Positions 37,226 to 46,377 are shown, counted from the first letter of the stretch. The stretch is DNA of 64,000 bases from Acidicapsa dinghuensis (GCF_025685685.1 NZ_JAGSYH010000004.1:62001-126000), one strand, 5' to 3'. Translations and numbers: made by a program. Notes: generated by a model from the letters alone, not told the origin.

Positions 37226-39505
37226 TTGCGCTGGATATTTAGCCATCGATTGAGTTTGCTGCTTGGCCCGGCAATTGTTGTCGTGGCCGGCTGCGGCGGA
37301 CATGTCTCTGCTTTCGGCCCAGACTCAGCAAACTTATCCATCCATGCGGATGCAACTCATCTCGACACCAACGGGACGACGCGGCTATCGGCAACGCTCG
37401 CGAGCGGTGATCCAGCGAATGTTCAGTGGAAGCTGACGGGTGGCGATCCGAATGCCGGGGTGGGCAGCATCAATGCGGAGGGGGTCTATACGCCTCCCGC
37501 ATACCTTACGCGGGACTCGGTCTCTGTGCAGGTTGAAGCGACTGCTACAGGAGCCACATCTGCCGCCAATACGTCGGCAGCCTCCCTCGCGCTTACCGTG
37601 ACGCCTGGGTTCCTGCAGCCGCTTTCTCCGGGAAATTTGTCGGTGGGGGCGAATGGATCAGTAACTGTTTCCGGATCGATTGCTGAAGTTGGCGGGAACG
37701 GCGGCATTCATTTTTCACTCGCCACGGACCCAACGGGAACGCCGAGCACAGAAGGCAGCCTAAGCGCGCCGGTCTGCAGGCGCGAAGCTGTGGATGGGAC
37801 AAACCCCGCGTATACCGTTTGCTCCGTTACTTACACTGCTCCGGCGTCGGTTGCGGCCTCCCATGCGGTGTATCTGCTCGGATCGGCGGGCTCCGGGAAA
37901 CCGTCGAGCTGGACGCGAATTCTGTTGAATGCCGCTGGCATCAACAGCGACCCGGCAGCGCATCAGGCGCGTCAGTTTCTGCCTGTACCGATGGGTTCCT
38001 CGGCGGGAAGCAACGCTGACTACGACTCCAACGGCGGAAAGCTGACAGACTGCTGCGGAGGTACGCTCGGAGCGCTGTTGCAGGACGCGAGCGGCAACCA
38101 GTATGTGTTGAGCAACAACCATGTCTTCGCGCGCAGCGACCAGGCCATTCCGGGAGAAACCGTAATTCAGCCGGGGCTGATCGACAATGGCTGCACCCCG
38201 TACGGAATCGGACCAGGGACGACGCCTGTGGCGACTTTAACCGGGTACCCGGCGCTCAGTTCCGCGCAGACCAATGTGGACGCGGCAATTGCGCGCGTCT
38301 CGCCCGGCCTGGTGGATAGCAAAGGCAATGTTCTCGAACTGGGCACGCGACAACAGGATGGGACGCTTGCAGCAGCGCCACCAGGCATTTCCTCCACAAA
38401 TGGACAGGGGGAAAAGGCGTCTCTGGGAATGATGGTGGCAAAAAGCGGGCGCACTACCGGGCTTACCTGCGCTCCGGTTTCGGCGGTCAATGTCGATGTG
38501 CTGGTGGACTACTTCACGGATTGCGCCGAGACGACTCGGTCCATGACGAAGCGCTTTACAGACCAGATTGCAGTCTCGGGAACGGGTTTCTCCGACGCGG
38601 GAGACTCGGGTGCGCTGGTGGTGGATAGTTCCAATGCCGAACCGGTTGGACTGTTCTTTGCCGGGGGAACCGATGTACACGGAGTTGAGCAGGCGATTGC
38701 CAATCCTGCGTCTGAGGTGCTGAGCGCACTGGATCATCAGGTATCGGGTACGAATGGTCCCACCAGTTACTCCTACATTGGCGGACAGGATCACTCGGTG
38801 ACCTGTGTGAGCTATGACACCAACAGGAATTCTCCGGAAGCCGGCACAATCGCCTTGACGGCGAATGAGCAGGAAAAAGCCGAAACCGCAATGCCGCTTG
38901 CGCAGTTGCTGATCAATCCGTCTGCTGGCATTGAGCGGGTCGGAATCGGCCAGAGTAAGGACCATCTGGGCACGGCTGTCATTCTGTTCTACGTCAACCC
39001 GCCGGTATACCAGGCGGCAGTCGCCAATGGTCTTTCCCCTATCCCGGCATCCGTTCGCTCCGTAACGACGGGCGTTTTGCCCGTTTCAGCGCTGAATCCT
39101 GACGCGAACGCTTCTACCTCGGTCACGATTCAACCTCGTGCGGGTTCATTTGCCTCGGCTCTTGCAGAAAAAGAAAAGATTGCGGCGAGCATACTGAAAA
39201 CCGGCTCAGCGATCTTCGGAATTGGCGTAGGGCAGAGTCTGGACAACCCAGCGGATGCCGCGCTGGTTGTCTTCATTGACCGCAATCAATTCGACGGAAC
39301 GCTACCGGAAGCTCTTGAAGCAACCGGTCAACGTGTGCGGCTGGTACTAATGGACCGGCTGCACGTGACACGCGCACATGGAACTCCGTTGTCTGGTGGT
39401 TCGGCTTGCCCGGTGTTTCACCGAACAGAATCCGGAATCAACGGATTTGATCCGTGGCGCGAGACTTCCAGTCCTTTCAGCGAAGTTGCTCCCGACGAAA
39501 ACTAA
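37226..39505 (+). CDS. Secreted lipoprotein with trypsin-like protease fold
   Basis: The 759-residue product starts at TTG 37226 with a lipoprotein signal (LSLLLGPAIVVVAGCGG, lipid Cys23). Two Ig-like stretches follow (about 35-115 with LSIHADATHLDTNGTTRL, then up to 230). A serine-protease-like core follows: His299 in LSNNHVFA, Asp352 in TNVDAAIA and Ser461 in DAGDSGALVV, in the S1 order. The C-terminal 240 residues repeat the pattern VGIGQSKDHLGTAVILFYV and IGVGQSLDNPADAALVVFI. The triad is well placed, so proteolytic activity is plausible; the Nal1-like family has the same NNHVF/GDSGAL signature. Expected in the outer membrane or periplasm. The substrate is unknown. Confidence 0.8.
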   Translation: MRWIFSHRLSLLLGPAIVVVAGCGGHVSAFGPDSANLSIHADATHLDTNGTTRLSATLASGDPANVQWKLTGGDPNAGVGSINAEGVYTPPAYLTRDSVSVQVEATATGATSAANTSAASLALTVTPGFLQPLSPGNLSVGANGSVTVSGSIAEVGGNGGIHFSLATDPTGTPSTEGSLSAPVCRREAVDGTNPAYTVCSVTYTAPASVAASHAVYLLGSAGSGKPSSWTRILLNAAGINSDPAAHQARQFLPVPMGSSAGSNADYDSNGGKLTDCCGGTLGALLQDASGNQYVLSNNHVFARSDQAIPGETVIQPGLIDNGCTPYGIGPGTTPVATLTGYPALSSAQTNVDAAIARVSPGLVDSKGNVLELGTRQQDGTLAAAPPGISSTNGQGEKASLGMMVAKSGRTTGLTCAPVSAVNVDVLVDYFTDCAETTRSMTKRFTDQIAVSGTGFSDAGDSGALVVDSSNAEPVGLFFAGGTDVHGVEQAIANPASEVLSALDHQVSGTNGPTSYSYIGGQDHSVTCVSYDTNRNSPEAGTIALTANEQEKAETAMPLAQLLINPSAGIERVGIGQSKDHLGTAVILFYVNPPVYQAAVANGLSPIPASVRSVTTGVLPVSALNPDANASTSVTIQPRAGSFASALAEKEKIAASILKTGSAIFGIGVGQSLDNPADAALVVFIDRNQFDGTLPEALEATGQRVRLVLMDRLHVTRAHGTPLSGGSACPVFHRTESGINGFDPWRETSSPFSEVAPDEN

Positions 39506-39524
39506 GGCTGGCAACGCACCAGGT

Positions 39525-39899
39525 CTATGCGTCCTCGGAAGCAGGTTCCCAAAGCTCGACGCGGTTTCCTTCGGGATCGCGAAACCACGCAAAGCGCCCA
39601 TAGGGAGAATCGTCCCGCTTTGGATCGATCCAGGCACCCGCAGCACCAAGTCGTTCCAGAACCTCATCGATCTTGTCGACGCGAAAGTTCAGCATTGCCG
39701 GCTGTTCCTTCGATCCAAAATACTCCGTCTCCTGCGGGAAAAACGTAAAGACAGTTTGACCGTGAGTTTCAGGCCCCTCAAAGACCGCCTGGCCATACTC
39801 GCTCAGCGGAACGCCGAGGTGATCGTGATACCACTGGTGCAACTCTTTGGGAGCACGCGCCCGCAGAAAAACGCCGCCAAGTCCTACCACTTTTCCCAT
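39525..39899 (-). CDS. VOC (glyoxalase/bleomycin-resistance) family protein
   Basis: The 124-residue product has the two-module beta-alpha-beta-beta-beta pattern of the VOC fold: VGLGGVFLRARAPKELHQWYHDHLG, the strand AMLNFRVDKIDEVLERLGAAG, FAWFRDPEGNRVELWEP. The last motif contains the metal-ligand Glu (VELWEP) and the first half's ligand may be missing. GGAG lies before the ATG. It starts 2 bases after the stop of the small basic gene and shares its operon. Substrate unknown. Confidence 0.9.
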   Translation of the reverse strand: MGKVVGLGGVFLRARAPKELHQWYHDHLGVPLSEYGQAVFEGPETHGQTVFTFFPQETEYFGSKEQPAMLNFRVDKIDEVLERLGAAGAWIDPKRDDSPYGRFAWFRDPEGNRVELWEPASEDA

Positions 39900-39901
39900 C
39901 G

Positions 39902-40084
39902 CTATTCCTCTCCTTCGGACGACTCGATGATTTCCTCAAGACTCTGCTTGTGCTTTTGATCGCGAATCTGGTCCCGAGGCTTTTCTTCCAGAATACGGCT
40001 CGGCTTTGGTTGCCCTACCCGGTCACGCGCATTCGACTTCACCGCCTTGGTTACAGAGAACTTCTCTTCTTTTCGCTTCGTCAT
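39902..40084 (-). CDS. Small highly charged protein
   Basis: The 60-residue product is strongly charged (Lys/Arg/Glu-rich: KRKEEKFSVTKAVKSNARDR, SRILEEKPRDQIRDQKHKQ) and likely disordered. GGGAG stands 4 bases before the ATG and the gene is followed directly by the VOC gene. No domain is recognised; it looks like a conserved hypothetical. Confidence 0.6.
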   Translation of the reverse strand: MTKRKEEKFSVTKAVKSNARDRVGQPKPSRILEEKPRDQIRDQKHKQSLEEIIESSEGEE

Positions 40085-40189
40085 GACACTCCCGAGTATG
40101 GAATACTTTGGAGCGGGAAGCCATGGCTTGATCGAAATTTGTTTTCCAGGTCTTCGGTTCCCGTTTTGTAGTAGTTGGGAGTTGTTTGC

Positions 40190-40465
40190 ATGTTAGAAGA
40201 GAAGGACTTTTTCAACGAAACCACTGAGCTGCGGACTCATACGCTGGTGTGCCCGCACTGTGGTCAGGCAAGTGAGTTCAAGGTTAACTGGGTGATTCGC
40301 CGCAAGCGGGCGCAGTTGCCACGAAACGCCGATGAGCGGGACCGCGCACGATTTGCAAAAGCGCAGCCTTACATGGTGCGCAAAGACGATCTGGTCGCCT
40401 GCGGAAACGTGCGATGCCGCAAGCGTTTTGAGATCACAACGCTGCAAACCCTGGCGTTTCTGTAG
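40190..40465 (+). CDS. Small zinc-ribbon-like protein
   Basis: The 91-residue product has two Cys pairs, CPHCG (21-25) and CGNVRC (73-78), separated by a helical basic segment, consistent with a zinc ribbon. ATG 40190 is chosen because TTGGGAG stands before it and the frame start at 40175 adds only five residues. Function unknown; it may bind nucleic acid or another protein. Confidence 0.7.
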   Translation: MLEEKDFFNETTELRTHTLVCPHCGQASEFKVNWVIRRKRAQLPRNADERDRARFAKAQPYMVRKDDLVACGNVRCRKRFEITTLQTLAFL

Positions 40466-40624
40466 GCAACACGCTGTTTCAGGCAAAGAGCCATTTCCGG
40501 GCAGGCAAATATGTCCCGGAATCCCTGTTTTCTTCACCGCATCGTATTGCATCTTTCCCGGTGCGGCGATTTACAATCACGTTGAAGCGATACAAATTTC
40601 TACTCACGGCTGGAGATACGAGAC

Positions 40625-40903
40625 ATGGCGAACACCTTTCTTCCCCCGGAAGAGCGCAATCTGACACCAGAACAGGTTGAGGCGTTGGATCGCCGGCGCG
40701 ATTGGGGGTTGACGCTACAGGTGATCGCCGGGCAGTTTGCCGTTATCGCTGTGGTGCTGTCGCTGTGGGTCGGCCAGGATCTGACCTATTCGCCGGGCTG
40801 GATGCATCCGATGGCCTATTACTTTGCATTGGCTGTGTCCATTGTTCTGGTTTGCGGCGCGACGGGCACAATCATGCGCCGCGGCACCGTGCGGCTTGAC
40901 TAA
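40625..40903 (+). CDS. Small two-helix membrane protein
   Basis: The 92-residue product has an acidic N-terminus (FLPPEERNLTPEQVEALDRRRD) and two hydrophobic segments: LTLQVIAGQFAVIAVVLSLWV and MAYYFALAVSIVLVCGATG. It is probably an inner-membrane protein. GGAG lies near the ATG (GGCTGGAGATACGAGACATGG). No family recognised. Confidence 0.7.
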   Translation: MANTFLPPEERNLTPEQVEALDRRRDWGLTLQVIAGQFAVIAVVLSLWVGQDLTYSPGWMHPMAYYFALAVSIVLVCGATGTIMRRGTVRLD

Positions 40904-40947
40904 TCTTGTTTTTGAGCAGCATCTGCTGATGCCGAACATCTTATGGG

Positions 40948-40971
40948 TATGATCCGCAACAGCGGATCATA
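40948..40971. repeat. Perfect 10-bp inverted repeat before moaA
   Basis: TATGATCCGC (40948-40957) and GCGGATCATA (40962-40971) pair perfectly around ACAA-type loop (AACA). It ends 28 bases before the GTG of moaA and 45 bases after the upstream stop. There is no T-run, so it is better read as an operator or leader hairpin than a terminator. Confidence 0.65.
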
Positions 40972-40998
40972 TGTTGTGTCCTGAGATACCCTATATAA

Positions 40999-42036
40999 GT
41001 GGCGGCAATTCCCCAGTTCGTCGAAGCTTCAGCTTCTTCCTCACATCCACTTCGGGATAGCCATGGTCGCGCGATCACGGATCTGCGTGTATCGGTGACA
41101 GACCGCTGCAACTACAAGTGTGTGTATTGCCGGACCGGACAGGCCGGGGCGCAATATGCGGAGCTGCGGACAGATGAGTATCTCCGGCTGATTCGTGTTT
41201 TCGTCGATCTCGGCATAGAGAAAGTGCGGTTGACGGGGGGCGAACCTTTGCTGCGCCGGGATCTTCCCGATATGGTCCGCGAACTTGCCGGATGGCGTAC
41301 TCCCTCCGGCCATCCGCTCGATCTGGCTATCACGACGAATGGACACTTGCTCGACGAACTGGCGAAACCGCTGAAGGAAGCAGGATTAACCCGCATCACG
41401 GTAAGCATGGATGCAGTCGAAGAGGCTGCGTTCGAGCGCGTTACACGGGTTCCTGGTAGTTTCAACGCGGTTACGCGTGGCATTCGTGCTGCTCAAGACG
41501 CGGGATTCGGAAGAATCAAGATCAACTGCGTGCTGCTGCGTGGATTCAACGACGACCAGATCGAAGCTTTCGGCGAATTTGCGCGGCGGGAAAATGTAAT
41601 CGTCCGCTTCATTGAATTCATGCCGCTGGAAGAAGACCGGCTCTGGAGTCCTGATGTGGTTGTCGGTTTGAGAGAGATAGTCGAACGCCTGAACAGAGTG
41701 GCTCCGCTCACACCTTTGCCGGCAAATTCAGTAAGTGAAACAGCACGACGGTATGGATTTGCCGATGGCAAAGGTGAGATCGGCGTCATTGCGCCTGTAA
41801 CGCAGGCGTTTTGTGGAGCCTGCAGCCGGGTCCGGCTGACCTCAGACGGGAAAATCAGGACGTGCCTGTTTTCGAATTTCGAGCATGACGTCTATGGCCA
41901 ACTGAGAAAAGGCGCGTCAGACGAAGATCTGCGCAAATTCATCGTAAACACTGTGGAGAAGAAGGAAGCACGGCACCACATAGGTGAACCCGGGTTTCTG
42001 AAGCCATCCCGGTCTATGGTTCATATCGGCGGCTAA
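40999..42036 (+). CDS. moaA: GTP 3',8-cyclase
   Basis: Radical SAM enzyme starting molybdenum cofactor synthesis. The radical-SAM cluster is C37, C41, C44 (DRCNYKCVYC), the second [4Fe-4S] cluster is bound by CGACSRVRLTSDGKIRTC near the C-terminus, and the protein ends in Gly-Gly (SMVHIGG), required for catalysis in MoaA. VRLTGGEPLLRRDL and ITVSMDAVEEAAF are family landmarks. The GTG at 40999 is the first possible start since TAA is in frame directly upstream; no ribosome site is visible. No other moa genes are adjacent. Confidence 0.95.
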   Translation: MAAIPQFVEASASSSHPLRDSHGRAITDLRVSVTDRCNYKCVYCRTGQAGAQYAELRTDEYLRLIRVFVDLGIEKVRLTGGEPLLRRDLPDMVRELAGWRTPSGHPLDLAITTNGHLLDELAKPLKEAGLTRITVSMDAVEEAAFERVTRVPGSFNAVTRGIRAAQDAGFGRIKINCVLLRGFNDDQIEAFGEFARRENVIVRFIEFMPLEEDRLWSPDVVVGLREIVERLNRVAPLTPLPANSVSETARRYGFADGKGEIGVIAPVTQAFCGACSRVRLTSDGKIRTCLFSNFEHDVYGQLRKGASDEDLRKFIVNTVEKKEARHHIGEPGFLKPSRSMVHIGG

Positions 42037-42143
42037 GTACTGCCCGTTACTGGTTATTGCAGCGGCCTTACCGTCGCGTATGATCGATATGAACCCTCCC
42101 CCGGTTCTTGTTAGCCGCATTCTTTCTGTTGGGCGTAGTCCAT

Positions 42144-43166
42144 ATGCACGAGGCTGTGGCAAACCGGGGTCCACTGGACGACTTGCTGGTCTTCCATGAA
42201 TTAGCTCGTGCACTCATGTCTGAGCTAGATCTGAGCTCCATTGTGCGCACCGTGAGCGAATACACAAAACGCTACATCAAGGCTGACTTGTGGGCGCTAT
42301 TGATGCTGGATCCGCAAAGGAACGAGCTGTACTACGTCTCCGTAGATGGGCAAGAGAATCAGCGGCTAGGTGATATTCGCATTCCAGTTGGCGAGGGACT
42401 CGCCGGTTGGGTTGCCCAGCATGGAGAGACGCTTCTAGTACCGGAAGCTTCTCCCAACTCGCGGCTTGGATCAGCCGCCGGAGGAATAGGCTTTGTCGTT
42501 CGCTCAGCCATTGGCCTACCGATACGCGGACGTAAAGGGACACTTGGAGTGCTGGAAATATTTAATCCGCACCCGGATGCGAACTCCGACTATCTCATCG
42601 CGTTCCTGCATATTCTTGTTGATTATGCTGCAATTGCTATTGAGAATGCGCAGGACGTCGCACGCATTCAGCATCTGACTATTACAGACGATGTTACCGG
42701 CCTGTACAACGCGCGTCACCTTTACAACCTCTTGAGTCAGGAACTCGAGGCTGCACAGAAGCACTCCAGCGCGCTCAGCATGGTGTTTCTCGATCTCGAT
42801 CGCTTCAAGGAAGTGAATGATCAACATGGTCATTTGATTGGCAGTGAGCTACTGGCCAAGGTAGGGCGTTGCCTCCAAACACTCAGCAGACCGAGCGATA
42901 AGTGCTTCCGTTACGGCGGCGATGAATTTGCCCTTCTTATGCCCGGAACTACGCGCGAGCAAGCTTTACAACTGGCACGCGCCATCCATGAGAAGCTCGC
43001 GCAAAGCATCTTTGTGTTCGGGAATGATCTCAAGCTTCGTATCAGAGCCAGCGCCGGAATTGCTACCTATCCTGGAGACGGCAGCACTGTCCATGCGATT
43101 CTAGGCGCGGCCGATCAGCGCATGTATCACGTGAAAGCCACGGGCCGTGGACGCGTGGAGGCATGA
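42144..43166 (+). CDS. GAF-domain diguanylate cyclase
   Basis: From ATG 42144 (340 residues) a GAF domain (about 15-165: LLVFHELARALMSELDLSSIVRTV, VGEGLAGWVAQHGETLLV) is followed by a GGDEF domain with intact RYGGDEFALLMPG. FLDLDRFKEVNDQHGHLIGSELL is also typical. It makes cyclic di-GMP from two GTP and is regulated by the GAF domain. The RxxD inhibition site was not identified. The frame extends to a TTG at 42108, which is less likely. No membrane segment, so it should be cytoplasmic. Confidence 0.9.
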   Translation: MHEAVANRGPLDDLLVFHELARALMSELDLSSIVRTVSEYTKRYIKADLWALLMLDPQRNELYYVSVDGQENQRLGDIRIPVGEGLAGWVAQHGETLLVPEASPNSRLGSAAGGIGFVVRSAIGLPIRGRKGTLGVLEIFNPHPDANSDYLIAFLHILVDYAAIAIENAQDVARIQHLTITDDVTGLYNARHLYNLLSQELEAAQKHSSALSMVFLDLDRFKEVNDQHGHLIGSELLAKVGRCLQTLSRPSDKCFRYGGDEFALLMPGTTREQALQLARAIHEKLAQSIFVFGNDLKLRIRASAGIATYPGDGSTVHAILGAADQRMYHVKATGRGRVEA

Positions 43167-43184
43167 AAACGGGCAGCGCAAAAT

Positions 43185-44330
43185 CTACGATTCGTTTTTG
43201 TCTGGCTCCTCAACAGCCTGACGTGCCGCCATTTCTTCCATCTGCTTGCGCCAGTCGAGGGTTTCGATAAATCCGCGCGACTCGCGCCAGCCCGGTTCGA
43301 CGATCACGCGAAGTTCAAGATAGACGCGAGTACCTAGCAGAGACTCAATCTCTTTGCGCGCTCCGGCGCCAATGGCCTTGAGCTTCGAGCCGCCTTTGCC
43401 AATCAGGATCGCCTTCTGTCCGTCGCGTTCACAGTAAATTGCGGCCGCGATACTCGTCAGCGGCAGCTTGGGTGCTGCAAATCCACCGCCTTTGATGGGA
43501 CGCGGCTTCTTCGGCTTTGTACTCTCTGGCGGCGGCTCTTCAAACCGCTCAATCACGACTGCCGACGCATACGGGACTTCCTCGCCGGTTTCCATCAGAA
43601 TGCGTTCCCGGATGAGCTCGGCAACGAGAAAGCGCTCCGGTTGATCGGTGAACTGTTCTGGCGGAAAATAGCGCTCGCCTTGCGGCAGATACTCGATGAG
43701 CTTGGTAAGCAGCATATCGAGGCCATCTCGCTTGCGAGCGCTGATAGGAATGACTTCCGTGAAGGCGTGCTGCTGACGTAACCGCTCAATCAGAGGAAGC
43801 AACTCTTCGCGGCGTACAAGATCAATCTTGTTGATGACGAGAAAGACCGGACAATCGAGCTTGCGAATCAAACCCAGAACGAATTCATCTTCGCTCTTCC
43901 AGCCTCGGCTGTGGCGTGGCAAGGCTTTGCCCTCTGGTGCGGGGCCTGCGGAAGGTGAAGTCCCTGCTTCCTCCGCATGAGCTTCACCAGCTTCCGGCTC
44001 ATCGAGTTGCAACTGGCGGCTGGCGTCCACCAAAAGAATGACGATGTCGCGCTCCTCAAGAGCGTCGTAGACCTCTTGCAGCATGCGCCGGTCAAGTTGC
44101 GTGCCGGGCTTGTGCACGCCTGGCGTATCGACAAAGACAATCTGCGCCGCAGGCAATTTGCCGGACTTGCCGGTACGTCCGGCAGGAACTTCAAGAACGC
44201 CCGTGATCCGATTGCGCGTGGTCTGTGGCTTGCTGGTAACGATAGCGACTTTTTCGCCGACGAGGGCATTGAGCAAAGTGCTTTTGCCCGCGTTGGGCCT
44301 GCCAAGGATAGATACAAATCCGGAACGCAA
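43185..44330 (-). CDS. era: GTPase Era with insertions
   Basis: Ribosome-assembly GTPase acting on 16S rRNA. G1 GRPNAGKST (10-18), switch T in QTTRNRI, DTPGVHKP (68-75), NKIDLV (167-172), SARK (197-200), KH-domain GKGG (311-314). At 381 residues it is about 80 longer than usual: an acidic/Pro/Ala-rich insert lies between the G3 and G4 elements (about 108-145), a small one at 50-61 and a Lys/Pro-rich one in the KH region (about 263-290). Starts with TTG 44330, 6 bases after the corC-like stop, GGAG upstream. Last gene of phoH-ybeY-corC-era operon. Confidence 0.95.
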   Translation of the reverse strand: MRSGFVSILGRPNAGKSTLLNALVGEKVAIVTSKPQTTRNRITGVLEVPAGRTGKSGKLPAAQIVFVDTPGVHKPGTQLDRRMLQEVYDALEERDIVILLVDASRQLQLDEPEAGEAHAEEAGTSPSAGPAPEGKALPRHSRGWKSEDEFVLGLIRKLDCPVFLVINKIDLVRREELLPLIERLRQQHAFTEVIPISARKRDGLDMLLTKLIEYLPQGERYFPPEQFTDQPERFLVAELIRERILMETGEEVPYASAVVIERFEEPPPESTKPKKPRPIKGGGFAAPKLPLTSIAAAIYCERDGQKAILIGKGGSKLKAIGAGARKEIESLLGTRVYLELRVIVEPGWRESRGFIETLDWRKQMEEMAARQAVEEPDKNES

Positions 44331-44336
44331 TGCGAG

Positions 44337-45692
44337 TTACTCCACTTCCAAATGGTTTGAGGACCGGGTTTCATCCTCGGGAAAACTTGCATCATCCGCC
44401 GAGGCAGCAATTGTGGGCTGAATGGCCTTTATGCGCAGCTGCTCCACGCGGCGATCGGTTGACGCTATCACTTCCAGCCGCACCGAGCCAACCTCGACCA
44501 CTTCACCGGGCAGAGGAATTCGTCCTTCGGCTTCGCTGACCAAGCCGCCAACGGTCTGCGCTTCGTAATCCTCTTCAGGATGCCATTCGGGTCCAACCAG
44601 TTCGGCAAGCCTGTCCACAGGGAAGCTGCCTGGGATCAGCCAGACACCGTCGCCTTCAGACTGCGGCTCTTCCACCCGCGTGTCTTCCTCTTTTTCGTGC
44701 TCGTCGCTGATGTTGCCTACAATCTCTTCGAGCAAATCTTCAATCGTAACCAGCCCGGCAACTTCACCATACTCATCGATGACGATACGCATGTGCTGCT
44801 TTTCGCGCTGCATCTCGCGCAGCAGTTCATAGCCGCGTTTCGTCTCGGGTACCAGAGCCGCCGGGCGTTGAATGCTGGCTACCGTACGGGTGCGTGCAGC
44901 AACATCAGTAATCTGCAGCAGGTCATGTGCGAAGGCAATGCCGGTGATGGCGTCGAGCGTGCCCGCATAGACCGGTACACGCGAGTAGTTATGTTCGCGC
45001 AGAGACTCGAGAAATCCCTCAAGTGACAACGACTCCGGCACGGCAAAAATGAGAGGCCGTGGCGTCATTACATCGCGCACCAGCTTGTCGCCGAACTCCA
45101 CAGCGGAACGCACAAGAGCACGGTCGCTTTCTTCAAGAATGCCCTCTTCTTCGCCTGCCTCAAGAAGAGCTTCGACGTCCCCGGCTGTTTCTTCTTCCTC
45201 GGTGATTGGCTCCTCGGCCAGCGTTGCTATCGAAAGCAGAAAGCTGACAAACAGCGTTACGGGAGAGATTAGAAGAAACAGAAACCGAATCGGCCAGATG
45301 AGGCGTACAACCCATATCCCCTCAGTGCGCTGAAAGAGCAGAAACGGAATAAGCTGCGTGCATACGACCGTGATCATGACAATGGCGAGGATCGCCTGGG
45401 CGATCTCCTCACCCGTCGGACGGCCCAGCTGAGCACCGTGATCGAAGAGAATGGCTCCGAATTCCAGAGCCATGAACCCGACAGCAAGCGTAACCAGCAC
45501 TGAGGAAGCGACAGCGGCGCGCTCGCGGGACATGCGCAGCCGTGGCTCGACATGCTGTTCCCATGCATCAAGATTGTCCTGCACCTCGCGCGAGAGAATC
45601 TTGCCGAACTCCGCGTAGACGCGCGCCATGTAGGCCGCCAGGGAAACGATGGCCGCCAGGGCAGCGATCAGACATATCGAACCGATGCTCAT
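44337..45692 (-). CDS. CorC/HlyC-family CBS-domain membrane protein
   Basis: The 451-residue product has four or so N-terminal membrane helices (LIAALAAIVSLAAYMARVYA; AVASSVLVTLAVGFMALEFG; IAQAILAIVMITVVCTQLIP; FLLISPVTLFVSFLLS). A pair of CBS domains follows (VRDVMTPRPLIFAVPESL and IVIDEYGEVAGLVTIEDLLEEIVG split) and then a C-terminal transporter-associated domain (VWLIPGSFPVDRLAELVG). This is the CNNM/CorC family, with a divergent DUF21-like membrane part. CorC relatives are thought to take part in magnesium/cobalt efflux. Overlaps ybeY by 4 bases (ATGA). Confidence 0.9.
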   Translation of the reverse strand: MSIGSICLIAALAAIVSLAAYMARVYAEFGKILSREVQDNLDAWEQHVEPRLRMSRERAAVASSVLVTLAVGFMALEFGAILFDHGAQLGRPTGEEIAQAILAIVMITVVCTQLIPFLLFQRTEGIWVVRLIWPIRFLFLLISPVTLFVSFLLSIATLAEEPITEEEETAGDVEALLEAGEEEGILEESDRALVRSAVEFGDKLVRDVMTPRPLIFAVPESLSLEGFLESLREHNYSRVPVYAGTLDAITGIAFAHDLLQITDVAARTRTVASIQRPAALVPETKRGYELLREMQREKQHMRIVIDEYGEVAGLVTIEDLLEEIVGNISDEHEKEEDTRVEEPQSEGDGVWLIPGSFPVDRLAELVGPEWHPEEDYEAQTVGGLVSEAEGRIPLPGEVVEVGSVRLEVIASTDRRVEQLRIKAIQPTIAASADDASFPEDETRSSNHLEVE

Positions 45693-46303
45693 GATCTGCC
45701 GCTCCGCGTGGCATTGGTTCCAGGCTGCTTCCCTGATCTTCCGGATGTGGCCGGACTCTTGCTGTGCCGTGTTTTCTCAGGCCTCGCGATATCGGTACGC
45801 TCGATCAATCCCAATGGAAGGCCAAGTTTCGCCCGAAGACGCGCCTCTTTACGCGCCATCTCACCGTTATCGGCCTCATGATCGTATCCAGCCAGATGCA
45901 AAAGCCCATGCAGCATCAGAACACGCAGTTCGATGGACAACGAATGCCCCTGGCTCTCAGCCTGCTTTGCTGCAGTCTCCACTGAAATGGCAAGGTCTCC
46001 TGCGTGTCCACCGGCTCCAAAGAAACTATCGACGGCTGCTGGAAACGACAGCACGTCCGTCGCCTTGTTTTTGTTGCGATACCGCCGGTTAAGGCTGCGG
46101 ATGCCCTGGTCCGTAGTGAGCAGAAGCGCAACCTCGCCTTTCAGCTTCACTGCCTCTTTGGCATCTTGCAGATAGCGCGCTAACGTTACCCGGCCAGGCA
46201 GCGGTGAGCGGCGACGTGCGCCGTTTTTCGACGCGGCTTGAGCCTGTTTCAGCCGGGGAAAGCCGCTTACGGCCTCGGGTTGGTCTGGATCGAAAAGGAT
46301 CAT
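45689..46303 (-). CDS. ybeY: Endoribonuclease YbeY
   Basis: The 204-residue product has the metal motif HGLLHLAGYDH (H3-type HxxxHxxGxxH) and the LLTTDQGIRSLNRRYRNKNKATDVLSF N-terminal pattern split around it. It matures 16S rRNA 3' ends and acts in ribosome quality control. A basic Ser/Thr/Arg-rich tail of about 30 residues extends beyond the usual end. The first 40 residues are also longer than in most members. The 3' end overlaps the next gene by 4 bases. Confidence 0.93.
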   Translation of the reverse strand: MILFDPDQPEAVSGFPRLKQAQAASKNGARRRSPLPGRVTLARYLQDAKEAVKLKGEVALLLTTDQGIRSLNRRYRNKNKATDVLSFPAAVDSFFGAGGHAGDLAISVETAAKQAESQGHSLSIELRVLMLHGLLHLAGYDHEADNGEMARKEARLRAKLGLPLGLIERTDIARPEKTRHSKSPATSGRSGKQPGTNATRSGRS

Positions 46304-46377
46304 CGTAACGCGGGGCGGATGCGCTGCACCCGCCCCGGATACTTTGATGATACGGGATTCTTAACTTAACCGCAGTT

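Noticed and set aside
40992..40997. TATATA as -10 box for moaA
   Set aside because: It is only one base from the GTG start, so the start would not be transcribed, and no -35 box is placed correctly.
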